Shown: piece by piece, positions 44,555-56,607 of the stretch
How positions within the stretch are numbered: the stretch's first letter is position 1
How the letters are laid out: the number at the start of each line of letters is the position of its first letter
DNA from: Turnera subulata
Taxonomy: Eukaryota; Streptophyta; Magnoliopsida; Malpighiales; Passifloraceae
Reading direction: 5' to 3'
Length of the DNA stretch: 64,000 nucleotides
NCBI GenBank assembly: GCA_028386065.3
Contig: JAKUCV010007117.1
Span: 87,016-151,015 of the forward strand
Translations under genes and position numbers: made by a program
The notes under the pieces: generated by a model
The model's database searches: none
What the model was told of the DNA's origin: nothing
The model's input: only the letters and a program-made list of their open reading frames with translations

Positions 44555-47500
44555 TGAAACGCCCGTGTCCCAATTTATCAATATAAAATATAGTTTAAGT
44601 ACAAAATGACTAAATTGCCCTTATCATTCCCGTGACACGAAAATATAATTAACTGAAACACCGTATCCCAAAATTTTCAATTAGATTGGTTATATCAGGT
44701 GAAGTGGCCAAAATACCCTTCTGCCCCGGGATACAATAAAATCAAGAAAATCATTGATTATGCAATATATATAGACAATACAATAAATAATACAACTCTA
44801 GTATGCAGCCGAAGACAAATACATAAGCAAATATGAATGTAATGCACCCTATGGATCCGACCCGAGGAGGAAAGCACCGCCACCTGCTGATATGCACCAC
44901 TGCTCAACGAACAGCTAACCTGTAAAAGGTCTGTGAGGGGGTGGGACCAACCACTGTCTCACCACAAACAAATAAACCAATAATATACAAATACAAATCA
45001 ACTACAAGTACACCGGCATTAGGCAATAGCAAACACAGAGCACAAACAATTCACAGTACACAACACCAGTCATCACCACACTTCAACCATCACTTATCAT
45101 TAATTATTTTATTATCTTAGTTATTAGGTTTAAATATTTTATTATGGCCCTCTACTGTGTGTGTCGAGCTCGGTCCCGTCTCATGAGACAACCAGGCATA
45201 AGCCCAAGTAAACCAGGCACGAAGCCCAAACATATCCATAGAGAGAGAGAGAGACAGAGAGAAAGAGGGAGGTAGAAAGGGGAAGATAGAAAGAGGGAGG
45301 TAGAACCGGTCATAACATACCCATATACTAAACCGCATATACCATGCTTAACCGCATGAAATTCCGAGGGGTAACACTTCCCGCTCGAACCAACCGGTCA
45401 ACAGCCCCACAGTAGAATTATTATAGTATGTTATTCTCAATTATCATTTAAGAGTTGTACCATACGTTATCGTCAAACATCGTTGTGTGGATTTAACATA
45501 TTAATCTCAAATCCGGGCCTCCAGCCCACAGTCCACCACACAAACCACAATTCATATTACATGTTATAACTCATAACCAACAAACTCATGCTCAGCTAGC
45601 ATATCATATCAAACAGGCACGTAATACACTTAGTCAGACATGTTGCATCAAGGTATCTTCACTAAGATGTAAACGCAATCAAGTACATCAGCACAGCAGG
45701 CATATATTCATATAGCATTCAATACCAACCAAGTATTACCACTTCTTGTTCCAAGTTTATTAACCTAGCATTGTAGGCAGTAAAGCATACAAAGGTTTAT
45801 AAGTCCTCACCTGGACTAGAAGGATGGCTTTGAAAGCCGACACTCGTTCAGCTACTCCCCAAGGATACTCAATGCCTAAACACATGATCACATGAATCAC
45901 TTAGACATTCATTCCGAAGACTAAGAGATGTGCTTGGTTATATAAATTTATCGACCACAATCCCCAACCCGACATGGAACATTAGCCGAACTAGGGACTA
46001 GGCCCACTATCTTAGTGAAACCAAAGATCCACCTACGAATCAATTTAATCAAGTTCAAAAGAAGCTGCAAGTGTATGAGTCACGAATGTATATAGAAACC
46101 AATGCGCAGAAACCGAGATTTAATAATGTAAAATTCCATGATAAATTCATTAACCATGATTAAATCTTTTTTAAAAAAATATGGCCTTACTTAACCAACT
46201 ATCCTAAAAAAGAATTATAGGCTGCCGATAAATTGCTAGAGCCTGACAAAGACCTAGCATGTGCATAAAAGCAAAGGTTTAATAACCACGAACAACGAAT
46301 TCAAGGAATTCAAAATCCATGTAACAAAAATCATTCAAAGAAACCAGTATCCTTCACTGTCAAAAAATCCTTTCTTAGAAAACCAAGTTTCAGGAGGAAA
46401 ACTTCATGGTAAGTCCACTTCATTGTAATAAAGCTTTGACTATAATCTCGCATTGAAAACAAACTATGAAGTTAATATCAATATTGCCATAACGTGTTCA
46501 TACCCCCAACATGTCCATTTGGAGAAAGTAATAGTTTAAGAGAAAACGAATTCTTCTGTAAGGAGCTGATGTGAAATTCGTATGCATCTGCAGAATTAAT
46601 CTTCAAAACACCAACATTTAATCCATATGTTCCATTACCATCAAAGACTCTCACGTCATACATGCATATCTATATATAAGTATCTCCTTATAATTAGAAC
46701 CCAACAAGTAAAAACCCAGATTAAATTCCAGCAAGCATTTTAGGCTCAAAAACACCCAACTGAATATTTTACTTGATACAACACTCACAAACAGTGAATA
46801 GCCAGTCAAAACAGAAATAAGGTTCCCAGAAATTTTACCCGACAAAGGGCTCAGCCCGAACCCAGAATCACTAATATCGGATTCCGTCCGCAAGCAAACA
46901 TCCAGCCAAGCCCCCAGAACAAAAGTCACGGCTGAGCACCACCCAAGCTCTACACGAAACCCAACAATGTCCGGTCGTTAGAGAGCCCAGACTCGCCACC
47001 AACAAACAAAACCCGGATCGGATTAGTACCGCCAACCACAACAACGAACCCAAACAACCACCAGCCCGTTAGCAAGTAAACGCCAGCCACCAAACAACCA
47101 TCGCACTCACCGTCGCCGGCCACCAAACAACAATCGCACTCACCGTCCACCACCACAACAAAAAAAAATCCAATTAACGTAACCCGGCAACAGAGGAAAA
47201 AGCAAGGAGAAAAAGTAAAGAGGAAGGGGAGGACGGCGACGCAGCACTCACCCAACAGTTCAGCAGGCGGCGGCGGTGCGACCCAGGCGCAGTCACGCCC
47301 AAGACGAGCCCGACACGAGCCTTCCCTCGACCTTCCTTCCTCTGCTGCTGATTGGTGACGGCGGGAAAAAGGAATGAGATGAGGGTGTCGGTGTTGGGGC
47401 GAGGAAGAGAAAGAAGATGGTGATGGTGTGAGTGCCTTTGAGGCACGACGGCAAAAGAGAAAAAAAAAGAAAAGATGCAGCGGCCGGTCGGGGAGAGGAA

Positions 47501-48075
47501 AGGAAAAGAGGGAGAGTGGGAAAAGAAGTTTTTATACTTAGGGGAAACCCTAGGATTCGGCTTGCATCCAAAACGGCGCCAATGCAGCAGCCGGTCGGGG
47601 AGAGGAAAGGAAAAGAGGGAGAGTGGGAAAAGAAGTTTTATACTTAGGGGAAACCCTAGGATTCGGCTTGCATCCAAAACGGCGCCGTTTTGGTAAGCAA
47701 CGACGTCGTTTTGTCCTTCTTTTTTTTCCCTCAAGCCAAGCATACAACTAGCATAGTCAAAACGCAAGCTCCCTTAACTTTTATGCCTTGACACTCCCAA
47801 AACTACGTAGTATTGATCAATACTACTCCAAAACTTGTGTTCCATACCTAAACGCAAATTTTATACTAAGGAACCAAATTGGATTAAGCTTGAAAAATAA
47901 AACAAAGTGGAAATTCCTTTAAGAATAAAATTTAAATAACTCATAAGAATCAATTCCCATATGGCAATAAGTAAAATCCCGAAAGAGTTTTCTCTGAGGT
48001 AAAAATTGAATTTTAAATTCCAATTTTTTTTTGAAAATTCCGTAAAAATCAATTAACGAAAATCGGGGCGTTACA
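44555..48075 (-). mobile_element. Solo LTR I nested in LTR H, with a doubled end
   Basis: TACTC flanks it (44550-44554, 48076-48080). On plus it starts TGAAACGCCCGTGTCCC and ends TCGGGGCGTTACA. A second LTR-like start (TGAAACACCGTATCCC) appears only 99 bp in, at 44654, but no second LTR end is seen. The doubled end suggests a later insertion followed by recombination, leaving a chimera. It contains a GA block (45238-45300) and the tandem duplication at 47475-47688. Confidence 0.8.
47475..47688 (-). repeat. Tandem duplication of the LTR I core promoter (107-bp unit, two copies)
   Basis: Units start at 47475 and 47582 and differ by a few bases. On the minus strand (the element's coding strand) each contains TATAAAA/CTTC preceded by CCCTAAG, a likely TATA box about 430-540 bp into the LTR. 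The solo LTR therefore has two core promoters in tandem. Confidence 0.75.
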
Positions 48076-50143
48076 TACTCCCTAGGGGTACCCACTCTCC
48101 CACTCGGTGCTACCGGTCAATAGCCCCACAGTAGAATTTAATATTATCTAGGTACGTTATGTTACCATTTGTGAAGTTTGTATAAGTGTTTCATATGGTT
48201 GTATACCATTATAGAATTTTTCCTTAAACAGAGCCTATGGCTCAAAATATACATGATATTGCAACCAGCACATACCATAAACATAGCAATTCAGCTCATA
48301 GATAATTAACATGGAATTGTCAGTCCACGATGATTAACATAGCATTATCAGCTCATAACAATTTACATGGCATTATCAGCTTATAACAATTAACATGGCA
48401 TATCACCATGTCACGGGCCTAAGGTTTGCAAGGTATTAAAATCCAACTAAGTCCATAAACTCATCCGGGCCTAAAGCCCATATCATCTCTGGGCCTAAAG
48501 CCCACCAAAATCTAAAAAGTACATTTGGGTCTAAAGTTCACATGATCACTTGCCTAAAGCCCACATCCTTAAAATGAACCATTAAGTCCATATATGTCTC
48601 CGGGGCTTAAAGCCCGTCTTAATATAATCCAAAATATCATTTATAGTCTTAGTGCTTCATAAATGGCATTGGGCCCAGTTTCCCTAATTCCCGCTCCAAG
48701 GTTAAACCCGGGCCCAAATTCACCTGTCCTTAAGGTACGACGCACATTGGGACTATCCCGGCCACGTGCCACTCACTCCCCGCACACGGTTCCACTAAAC
48801 TCATCTATTCCCGATACACTAATTATACCCTTTTAATTCAATACATGCCATGAATGGAAAACAAATTACAGCATCATCGGGAACAATACCATTAAATGCC
48901 GGAGAAGAATCCGTCCCGCCGGAAAACAACAACTCGCTCGCCGGAACAGTAACCCGAGACACCGGAATCCGATCACAGCCTTACCGAAAATTCCTCAACA
49001 GCCTGAACTGAACTCCAAAGGTTCTCCCAGCCAAAACAGATGCAACAACAACATTCAATCTATCAACCCATCATGCATAAACACCAATCGAACCAAGAAG
49101 AGAAAGAGATTGGGGTTGGATCTTACCTAAAAAAGGAGGATCCCAAAACCGTCAACACTCCTTGGAAGCTCACACGCCCGCAACCCAAAATCGATCACTA
49201 AGTCTCACTACCGGAACCACAGAACCACATCGAACGCCACCAAGACCTGCAAATCACCACTGCCTATCCCGAGCACCCACACACGGCCCGTGCCTCCTAC
49301 CACGCCACTGCCAGACGAACCACCAACAGCAACCACGCACACCAACACAAACCCGCCGTCGATCCAAACCTAAACACCACAGAGAGAGAGAGAGAGAGAG
49401 AGACCTGATTAAACACCTAAGCTCGAAAACAATTAGGGAAAGAAGGGAATTAGAAGTCGGAGGCTTACCCAACTAAGACGATGGCGGCGATGGCGTCGGA
49501 ACCAACCTCAGGTCTCGCTTCGAATTCCCAATCTCCTCGAGTAGCCCGCAGCGACGCACTGGCATGCAACAGGGCAATGTCGCGACGAACCGATGGAGAA
49601 GCACAGGCGCGACGACGACTACAAGCTCGCGTGTGTGGTGCTCGAAGAGGACGGCGGCAGCATGAGTGTGTTCGTGGGAGAGAAGAAAGAAGAGAAAAGA
49701 GAAAGAAGACGGTTAGGGTGAGGCGCCATCGGGCGTGGAGAAGAGAAGGAAAAAAGAAAAGAGAAGAGAAAAGAAAGAAAAAAAAAGAGGGGTTTTAGGG
49801 CTTGACCGACCAGTCAAAAAACGGCGTCGTTTTGGACTGAGGCGCGGTCAACCCGCCCTGGTCAACGTCCCCAAAGTTTTGTTTTTTATTTTTGTTATTT
49901 TGTCCCCTTTAGCTGGTCGAAACGACGTAGTTTCAACAAAACTACAACCAAAGCATCTCCTCAACCCCGAACTCGAAACGACTTGCAACGGTACCTCGAT
50001 TTAGGACAAACCCCAAGATAAAAGACACTTAACCAAGGAAAAGATTGAATTCCCTGTCGCAAAACTTGGAAATAACTCGAGGGTAAAAATAGAATGAAAA
50101 TTACTTAAATTTAATTATGGAAAAATCGGGGCATTATAGGCAC

Positions 50144-50640
50144 GACAAGTGCATCCTTAAATGGTATTTTAGGACTGGCAACCGAGCTTTATTATTCAAG
50201 TTGAGACTAAAGCTTTTGCCTGGGATGCTCCTGTCGTGATGGTCGGAACCCTTCACAGTCATCAACTCACTAGTTAGGCGTCGTTGAAATTTGAAGCCAG
50301 GAGAACTGGAACTTCACTTTCAATGGATAGAGACTAAAATTATTGCTATCCTGGAAAGCCTAACAAACAAGAGGTAGTGCAACTAATTCTCCAACTCACC
50401 GTCAGCATAAGGAGCATCGAGTCCAGCTACAAAATTGGTAAAGAAGCACTGCATGAGAGGCAACCAACTTTTTTTTTCATTTTTTATTATACAATAATAA
50501 ATAACAAGCAGCAAAGCAATTGGAGGTAGGGCCTACATGCCTCACAATAACGAAGTGGAGCAGTAGGAAAAAAAATAAAAAAAAAGGAAGAGGAACAAGG
50601 GAGAAGCGGCACATGAAGTGAGAAAGTGGCACAATAGTAC
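50144..50640 (+). pseudogene. Athila integrase C-terminal end and downstream spacer
   Basis: This continues 43603 across the GGCAC duplication: D-K-C-I-L-K-W-Y-F-R-T-G-N-R-A-L-L-F and L-K-L-L-P-G-M, then W-S-E-P-F-T-V. That is the C-terminal DNA-binding part of an Athila integrase (usual R-L-K-L-F-P-G-K-L). It breaks down after about 60 codons. 50360-50640 has no recognisable coding sequence. Confidence 0.65.
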
Positions 50641-50901
50641 TTGCCAGTACCATCAATCTTATATATATACTAGTTCGCTGCCCGTCTTATCACACGGGTC
50701 TTTTTTTGTTTGGTGGGTATACTTTGCATATATTTTGTTTAAAACCAAATTTAGGTATATCACTTTTTTATATATTAAATTCTTCGATATGCAATTTATG
50801 TGTAATATATGTCAATGGCGATATTAAATTTCTTAGACGTTGAGTTTAGTTATTTTTTTGGATTTCTATTTGTCATCACTATTTTGGCAATATATCCCTT
50901 A
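50641..50901. other. Unassigned AT-rich stretch before the Tat element
   Basis: It starts TATATATACTAGTTCGCTGC with an inverted GACCCGTGTGATAAGACGGG-like block (about 50680-50700), a style seen in short plant repeats of uncertain class. No protein is supported. The last 5 bp (CCTTA, 50897-50901) should be the target duplication of the following Tat element. Confidence 0.3.
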
Positions 50902-51320
50902 TGATGACATGCCAAATTATTGGGCTTAGAATAAAGACCGTAAATTCAGCAACATAAAACCGTAAATCCAGGCCTACGTCATAGACCCAAGAGAAGCAGA
51001 TCTATCTCAACCTGGCCCTATGAGGCCCAGGCCCCCACGGTCTAGGTCAACTCTGGGTCCATACGAAAAGACTCTCAATTCCCTATAAATAATGGCTGCC
51101 TAGTTCAAGAAAAGGTGCGCACAAGCAGATCTAACATTTGCTCTCTCATTCTCTCCTCTGAGATATCCAAGTTCTAACTTAGGCATCTGAGTACCTCCGG
51201 GGTCACACACCCTAGACACCTCTAGTGTCCTTTGTTTTTCTCTTAGTGTGACAGGTCACCTGACGTCTGAAGGCCAACCATAAGAGGTCATCTCTTACCA
51301 GGTAAATCCTTGATTTATCA
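50902..51320 (+). mobile_element. 5' LTR of the Tat element (about 419 bp)
   Basis: It starts TGATGACATG and ends TGATTTATCA (terminal TGAT/ATCA). The primer-site sequence follows two bases later. A TATA box (CTATAAATAATGG, TATAAAT at 51084-51090) is well placed. It is much shorter than the LTRs of the deleted Tat element at 34025 and not alike in sequence, so the two are different families. Confidence 0.7.
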
Positions 51321-51321
51321 T

Positions 51322-51340
51322 TTGGCGCCGTCTATGGGAA
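51322..51340 (+). promoter_or_regulatory. Primer binding site of the Tat element
   Basis: TTGGCGCCGTCTATGGGAA lies directly after the LTR end. TGGCGCCGT(C/T) is the common start of plant Gypsy primer sites of this group. The gag ATG follows only about 15 bp later. Confidence 0.65.
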
Positions 51341-51356
51341 CTTTGGACAAAAAGCC

Positions 51357-52565
51357 ATGTCCTCTAACCAATCGATTATTCCCACCGAGTCCGCACCTAT
51401 AGGTGATGGGACAAGGGAAACTCCAATCGATTATTCCCACCGAGTCCGCACTGTAGGTTCCTCCACCTTCGCAAACCAGCCAAGTGCTGCTACGGTAACC
51501 CGTGATGAGTTTATGCAATTTAGGGATGAGATATTGTCAACCTTGCATAAATTACAACATGTAAATCCGTTTGGGGATGCCGAACAACAACGACAAAGAG
51601 AAAGGGTAGGAAGAGAGCCCAAGGTGTCCTCACTTATTGAGGAAGAACAACCCACTGTAACCCCCGCTATACAAGAAACTAAAGAGCATGGGGGAGACAA
51701 GGGAGCCTTGACGGAACAACAAATCAGGGAGATGATTGAGAAGTATATGCAATATGTAACCCGACAAGCAAAGTGGAATGAAATGGAGGGCATGTCACCC
51801 TTAATGGACACAGTCAGGCTGGCCCCGGTACCCAAAAAATATAAGGCCCCATCCATCGAGACCTATGATAGTCACACTGACCCGAGAGACCATCTGAAGC
51901 AGTACATAAAGACCATGAGTATGCACGGCTACTCGGATGTGGTCTTATGTAAGGCTTTTCAATCCACTCTGATCAAGTCTGCCAGAGAATGGTATATGGC
52001 ACTGACGCCAAAATCCATAGGGAGCTTTAGGAAACTGAGCGACCGATTCTTGACTCATTTCTCCAGTCAGAAAAAGACAAAAAAAACACCATTGGCTCTC
52101 ATGGTAATGAAGCAGAGGACTGGAGAATTCTTGAGAGAGTTCATGATGCATTTTAATGTTGAGGCAACTGAAATCCCCAATTTGATAACCTCAACCAAAA
52201 CTCATGCATTGATCACTGCCACCACTAATGTGGACCTAAAGAAGGCCTTGGCAGCAAGAGCTCCAGAAAATGAAGATGATTTGATGGCAGAGATCGTGGA
52301 TCAAATAAATGTGGAGGAGGCTTTAGCCACAACATAGCCCCACCAGAAGAGGGAGGTGCGAGAGATAGGGGCCCCAAGGGATGAGGAAAAGGATAGGACC
52401 CACAAGTCCTCTTATGCCAAGACTAGGGACCAGGGGAGAAGGATAGAGAAACTAGCCCCCAAAAATCGCGTATCACCTTATGAAACTTTCACACCTTTGA
52501 ACACCAACAGGGCAAGGGTGCTTATGGAAATCAAGGATACCCCTTACATAAAATGACCTGCAAGG
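51357..52565 (+). pseudogene. Tat gag polyprotein
   Basis: The ATG at 51357 begins a 326-codon open frame closed by TAG (52335). The same frame goes on through a TGA (52554) into protease. Residues 1-140 are a charged linker. About 155-270 is the retrotransposon gag domain: P-S-I-E-T-Y-D-S-H-T-D-P-R-D-H-L, then C-K-A-F-Q-S-T-L-I-K-S-A-R-E-W-Y, then F-R-K-L-S-D-R-F-L. The C-terminal part has C-E-F-Y-K-D-H-G-H-N-T-E-D-C-Y (about 52605-52650), the zinc-knuckle-like CxxHxxxH/C block of Tat gags. The start is well supported by its nearness to the primer site. Confidence 0.85.
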
Positions 52566-53280
52566 TTGAAGAGCGTTCCTAGGCAAAGAGTTGAGTCCAA
52601 GTATTGTGAATTTTATAAGGACCATGGGCATAACACCGAAGATTGTTATCATCTGAAGACGCAGATAGAGAGATTGATCAAAGTGGGCTGCCTCAATCGT
52701 TTTCTCCTCCCTCCCCCACCCCGTGGAAACCGTGATATTCGTGGGGTTGAAGAGAGGCCGCGAAATGACGTACGAGATGAGCCACATGCGATAGTCCGGC
52801 GCGTGTCGAATATAACTGCTAGGACTTTGGTTGGGACCTTGAAGCAAAGGCCTTACGAGGAGGGTCGACAAAAGAGGGACCGAGATGGAAAACCTATCGA
52901 CATTGAACCCATCCGATTCGGTTCCAAGGACATGTCAAGAGTGTTGGTCCCTCATAAAGACGCCTTGATAATCACGGCCTTTATCGAACGGAACGAAGTC
53001 GCTCGGATATTTGTTGATGATGGGAGCGCGGTAGAAATCTTATATGCGGATACTTTAGGGCGAATGGACCTTCCCAGCAAGAAGTTGAAGCCCGATTACA
53101 CCCCGTTGTATGGGTTCACTAACGAGTGTATAATCCCAGCAGGATCCATCTACCTGGATGTTACAGTAGGAACCTCTCCCAAGTTCGCTACGTTGACGTA
53201 CTAACTGGCACTCCTACAATGCCATAATTGGTAGGCTGACCATACACAAACTGCATGTCATTCCCTCCACTCTCTATCAG
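52566..53280 (+). pseudogene. Tat gag end and aspartic protease
   Basis: In the gag frame, a zinc-binding block (about 52605-52650) and a basic linker are followed by the protease: R-I-F-V-D-D-G-S-A-V-E-I-L-Y (about 53008-53050) with D-D-G-S in place of the usual D-T/S-G, as is common in Tat elements. The frame closes at 53204. A one-base shift near 53205 leads to Y-N-A-I-I-G-R (about 53218), the second conserved protease block, in the RT frame. Confidence 0.75.
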
Positions 53281-54326
53281 GTGATGAAATTCCCCACCAG
53301 GCTTGGAATGGGTGAAGTAAAAGGAAGTCAGTTGATGGCACAAGAATGCTACACAAGCATCTTATGTGGGGAGCAGCCAGAGGTGTACACTTTGCGGGTC
53401 GAACCAAAGCCGGAACCTGTCAGTAACATAATCAACCTTCCATTGAAGAACGCCGGAGGAAGGACAATTCAGATAGGGAGTGACTTTCATATGACGGGCA
53501 ATGTCAACATGGAAATAGCGGAATTCTTTGAAAAGAATGGAGACGTGCTAGCTTGGGAGGCCACAGAGATGCCCAGTATCTCCCCGAGCATCATTACTCA
53601 TAATTTGAATTTGGACCCGAAATTCGCCCCTGTAAAGCAGAAGCGACGATGGTTCTCAGATGACAACCAGAAAGAGATAGAGAAGGAAGTGGTTCGCCTC
53701 GAGGAAGCTGGCTACATCCGGAAAATTCTCTACCCGAATGGCTAGCGAATGTTGTGATGGTGAAGAAGCCAAATGGAAAGTGGCGTTTGTGCGTTGACTT
53801 CACTGATTTAGACAAAGCCACTCCCAAAGACTACTTCCCATTACCAAGGATAGATCAGCTGGTGGACTCAACCGCAGGGCATATGTGGTTAAGTTTTTTG
53901 GATGCATATTCGGGATACCACTAGATTTTGATGGATAAGGAGGATGCCGAGAGAACGGCCTTTTTTGCCGGGTGTCGTATTTACCACTACAGAGTGATGC
54001 CGTTCTGTCTAAAGAATGTCGGTGCCACTTTTCAGCGCCTCATGACTAAGGTCTTGAAGGACAAGATAGGGAAAAAGGTAGAGGTGTACGTTGACGATAT
54101 AGTCGTCAAAAGTGCCACGCAGGAGGAGCACGTAGGAGCACTTAAATGGGTCTTTGATCGGTTCAGGAAGCATGGTATGAGGCTCAATCCAGCTGAGTGT
54201 GTCTTTGGGGTCCCTAGTGGCAAATTCTTAGGGTTCATGCTCACGAAATGCAGTATTGAGGCCAACCCGAATAAAATCGCAGCAATCCAGTCGAAGTGGG
54301 AGCCAATCTTTCCCAAGGAGGTCTAG
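53281..54326 (+). pseudogene. Tat reverse transcriptase
   Basis: The domain copies element RNA into DNA. 53281-53745 covers the linker and RT start (R-R-W-F-S-D-D-N-Q-K-E-I). One base is lost near 53740, then V-M-V-K-K-P-N-G-K-W-R-L-C-V-D-F follows. The first catalytic block F-L-D-A-Y-S-G-Y is at about 53898-53922, just before a TAG that replaces Gln (53924). The catalytic Y-V-D-D is at about 54088-54099. A TAG at 54324 ends this part. All three catalytic Asp are kept. Confidence 0.85.
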
Positions 54327-54851
54327 GAGTTAACAGGGCAGATTGCAGCTTTGACACGGTTCATGAGTAGGTTAGCCGAAAAATACAAACCCTTTTTTTG
54401 CCTTCTGAAAAGTCAGAAGCAGTTTAGGCGGACCGACGAATGCAGTCGAACATTCGAAGAACTTAAAATTTTTATATCAACTCCCCTTGTAGTGATGACT
54501 CCGCGGTCAGGTGATGTCTTGACTTTGTATATTGCTGTTAGCACGGAAGCAGTAAGTGCCGTGCTAGTGAGAGATGAGAACGAGAAGCAACAACCGGTCT
54601 ACTGTGTGAGCAAGACCTTGGTGGGAGCTGAGGTGCGCTATACCATTGCAGAAAAAGCAGCTTGCGCGGTCGTAGTGGCGGCATGGAAGTTAAAACCGTA
54701 TTTCCAAGGCCTTGCCATACGGTTCTACACTAATCACCTTGTGAGGAAGGCCCTTCATAAGCCAGACATTTCGGGACGACTCGCCAATTGGGTCGTGGAG
54801 TTAAGTGCTTATGATATTGAATACTTGCCCAGGGCTGCACTCAAAGGGTAG
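54327..54851 (+). pseudogene. Tat RNase H (first domain)
   Basis: This continues RT: F-M-S-R-L-A-E-K-Y-K-P-F-F (end of RT connection), then the Gypsy RNase H with L-Y-I-A-V-S-T-E-A-V-S-A-V-L-V, Y-T-I-A-E-K-A-A, L-K-P-Y-F-Q and the T-N-H position (usual T-D-H, so Asp to Asn). A TAG at 54849 ends it. Confidence 0.75.
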
Positions 54852-55382
54852 GTTCTGGCTAACTTTTTATTTGAAGGAGTGCCCACATCCGATAAAAGAC
54901 GAGAAGAGTGGATCCTACATGTGAATGGCTCATCGACCAATGACGGGAGCTGTGCCGACATCATAATCATGACCCTCTACTAGGAGATATTTGAGTTCTC
55001 CCTCAAATTGGCCTTGCCAGCCTCAAATAATCAGGCTGAATATGAGGCCTTGCTTGCAGGCCTAGAGTTGGTGAAAGGAATAGGTGCTACCTCCATCAAA
55101 ATTTTTAGCGATTCCCAGCTGATAGTTGAATAGATAAACGGGAACTACGAGGCTAAGGATGAGACCATGAGGAAGTGTCTGGCAAAGATAGGCAAAACAT
55201 GTTCAAACTTGGATAGTTTCGAGGTCCTCAAGATACCCCGGTCAGCAAATCAGAAAGCTGACATCCTCGCCAAGATGGGGATGTGTAGCATAGCGCCATC
55301 GAAGGTGATCCGAGCTACTCTCGAGTACCCTTCAATCGGAAGAGAACAAGTCCTCCCCATCATCGCCAGACTTCATGGATAG
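54852..55382 (+). pseudogene. Second RNase H (archaeal type) of the Tat element
   Basis: The order W-I-L-H-V-N-G-S-S-T-N-D-G-S (usual HVDGSS, catalytic Asp to Asn), A-S-N-N-Q-A-E-Y-E-A-L-L-A-G-L, I-F-S-D-S-Q-L-I-V is that of the extra RNase H domain shared by Tat elements. TAG stops occur at about 54981 and 55129. The duplicated RNase H is diagnostic of the lineage. Confidence 0.75.
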
Positions 55383-56607
55383 ATCCGATTAGGCGGTATA
55401 TTTTCGAGGGAATTGTGCCTTCTAACCCCTTCGAAGCTCGAAAGACGATAAGACGGGTAGCTCGATATACTGTACAGATGGGGGACTTGTACAAAAGGTC
55501 AGTCATAGGGATTCTGCTAAAATGTTTGACACCCGACGGTGCAAGGCTCGTGATGGAGGAAGTACACCATGGGGTATGTGGAAATCATCCGGGGTACCAA
55601 ACCATTGTACATCAGGTCTTGAGGCAAGGGTATTTTTGGCCCACCATCTGGAAGGATGTGAAGGAGTATGTCAAGGAATGTGAAAAGTATTAGATACATG
55701 CCAACATACCCCGTCAACCGGTAAGCCTCCTCAGTATCCTTGTCACTCCATGTCCATTTGCTCAATGGGGTATTGACATACTTGGACCTTTCCCCAAAGC
55801 CAGTGGTTAGAGGAAGTACATGATAGTGGCAATGGATTATTTCACAAGATGGGTGGAAGCAAAAGCCGTAGCTAACATAACTACTCGTGTTGGTTAGGAC
55901 TTTGTAAAGAAGAATATCTTCTTTCGCTTCGGGATACCAAGGGTCATCGTGAGTGATAATGGTAAGCAGTTTGATTGTAAGTCTTTTAAGGAATTTCCAA
56001 AAGAGTTAAAGGTCAAGCTACATTTCTCTTCGGTAGCACACCCCCAAACTAACGGGCTGGTGGAAAAGACTAACCGCACCATAAAAAAGGCCCTCCAGAA
56101 GAAAATAAATGACAAAATGGCCAAGTGGGCCGTTTTCCTTCCTGAGATTCTGTGGGGCATTAGGACCACTCCCAACACAGCCACAGATACAACTCCATTC
56201 AACTTGGCATATGGGGCAGAGGCAGTAGTCCCCTCTGAGATAGTTGAGCCAGGTTTAAGGGTTCGTGTATTTGATGAAGAAAAAAATGATGAGTTGCTGG
56301 CATGTGTACTAGGCACAAGAGAGGAGACCAGGGAGGAAGCAATGGTCAGAACATTGGCCTACCAATAAAGGATTGCCAAGTACTACAACAAGAGAGTTAA
56401 ATTTTGTCCAGTCCAGCTAGGGGACCTGGTCCTTCAAAGGGTGGATGCAAGTGGTCCAAAAGCGAATAAGCTGAGCCCCAATTGGGAAGGTCGTTACCAG
56501 GTCAAAGAAGAAAAATATCAGGGCTCCTACTTCATGCGTAACCCTAAAACTGGGCGTCTGTTGCCCCACGCATGGAATATGGATAATTTGAAGAAATTTT
56601 ATGCCTA
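55383..56607 (+). pseudogene. Tat integrase
   Basis: The N-terminal zinc domain keeps both His (H-H-G-V-C-G-N-H...) and the first Cys, but the second (usual C-D-K-C) reads C-E-K-Y then TAG (55693). The core keeps all three catalytic residues: Asp in Q-W-G-I-D-I-L-G-P-F (about 55760), Asp in V-I-V-S-D-N-G-K-Q-F (about 55945), Glu in N-G-L-V-E-K-T-N-R (about 56060). Extra TAG stops lie near 55807, 55894 and 56366. The C-terminal part (L-G-D-L-V-L-Q-R, N-W-E-G-R-Y-Q-V) ends at TAA (56606). Confidence 0.82.

Larger units (their letters stand above)
43604..50138 (-). mobile_element. Solo LTR H (Gypsy), itself split by solo LTR I
   Basis: The flanks are GGCAC (43599-43603, 50139-50143). On plus it starts TGAAACGACC and ends CGGGGCATTATA, mutated from GTTACA. 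Without LTR I and one TACTC it is about 3.0 kb, a normal LTR length for this family. Its left part has a direct repeat of about 85 bp (ACATACCAATATCAGGTA, about 44375 and 44462). No internal region remains. Confidence 0.85.

Noticed and set aside
47174..47767. 197-codon minus-strand frame
   Set aside because: Made by the duplicated promoter unit and purine-rich LTR sequence; no protein similarity.
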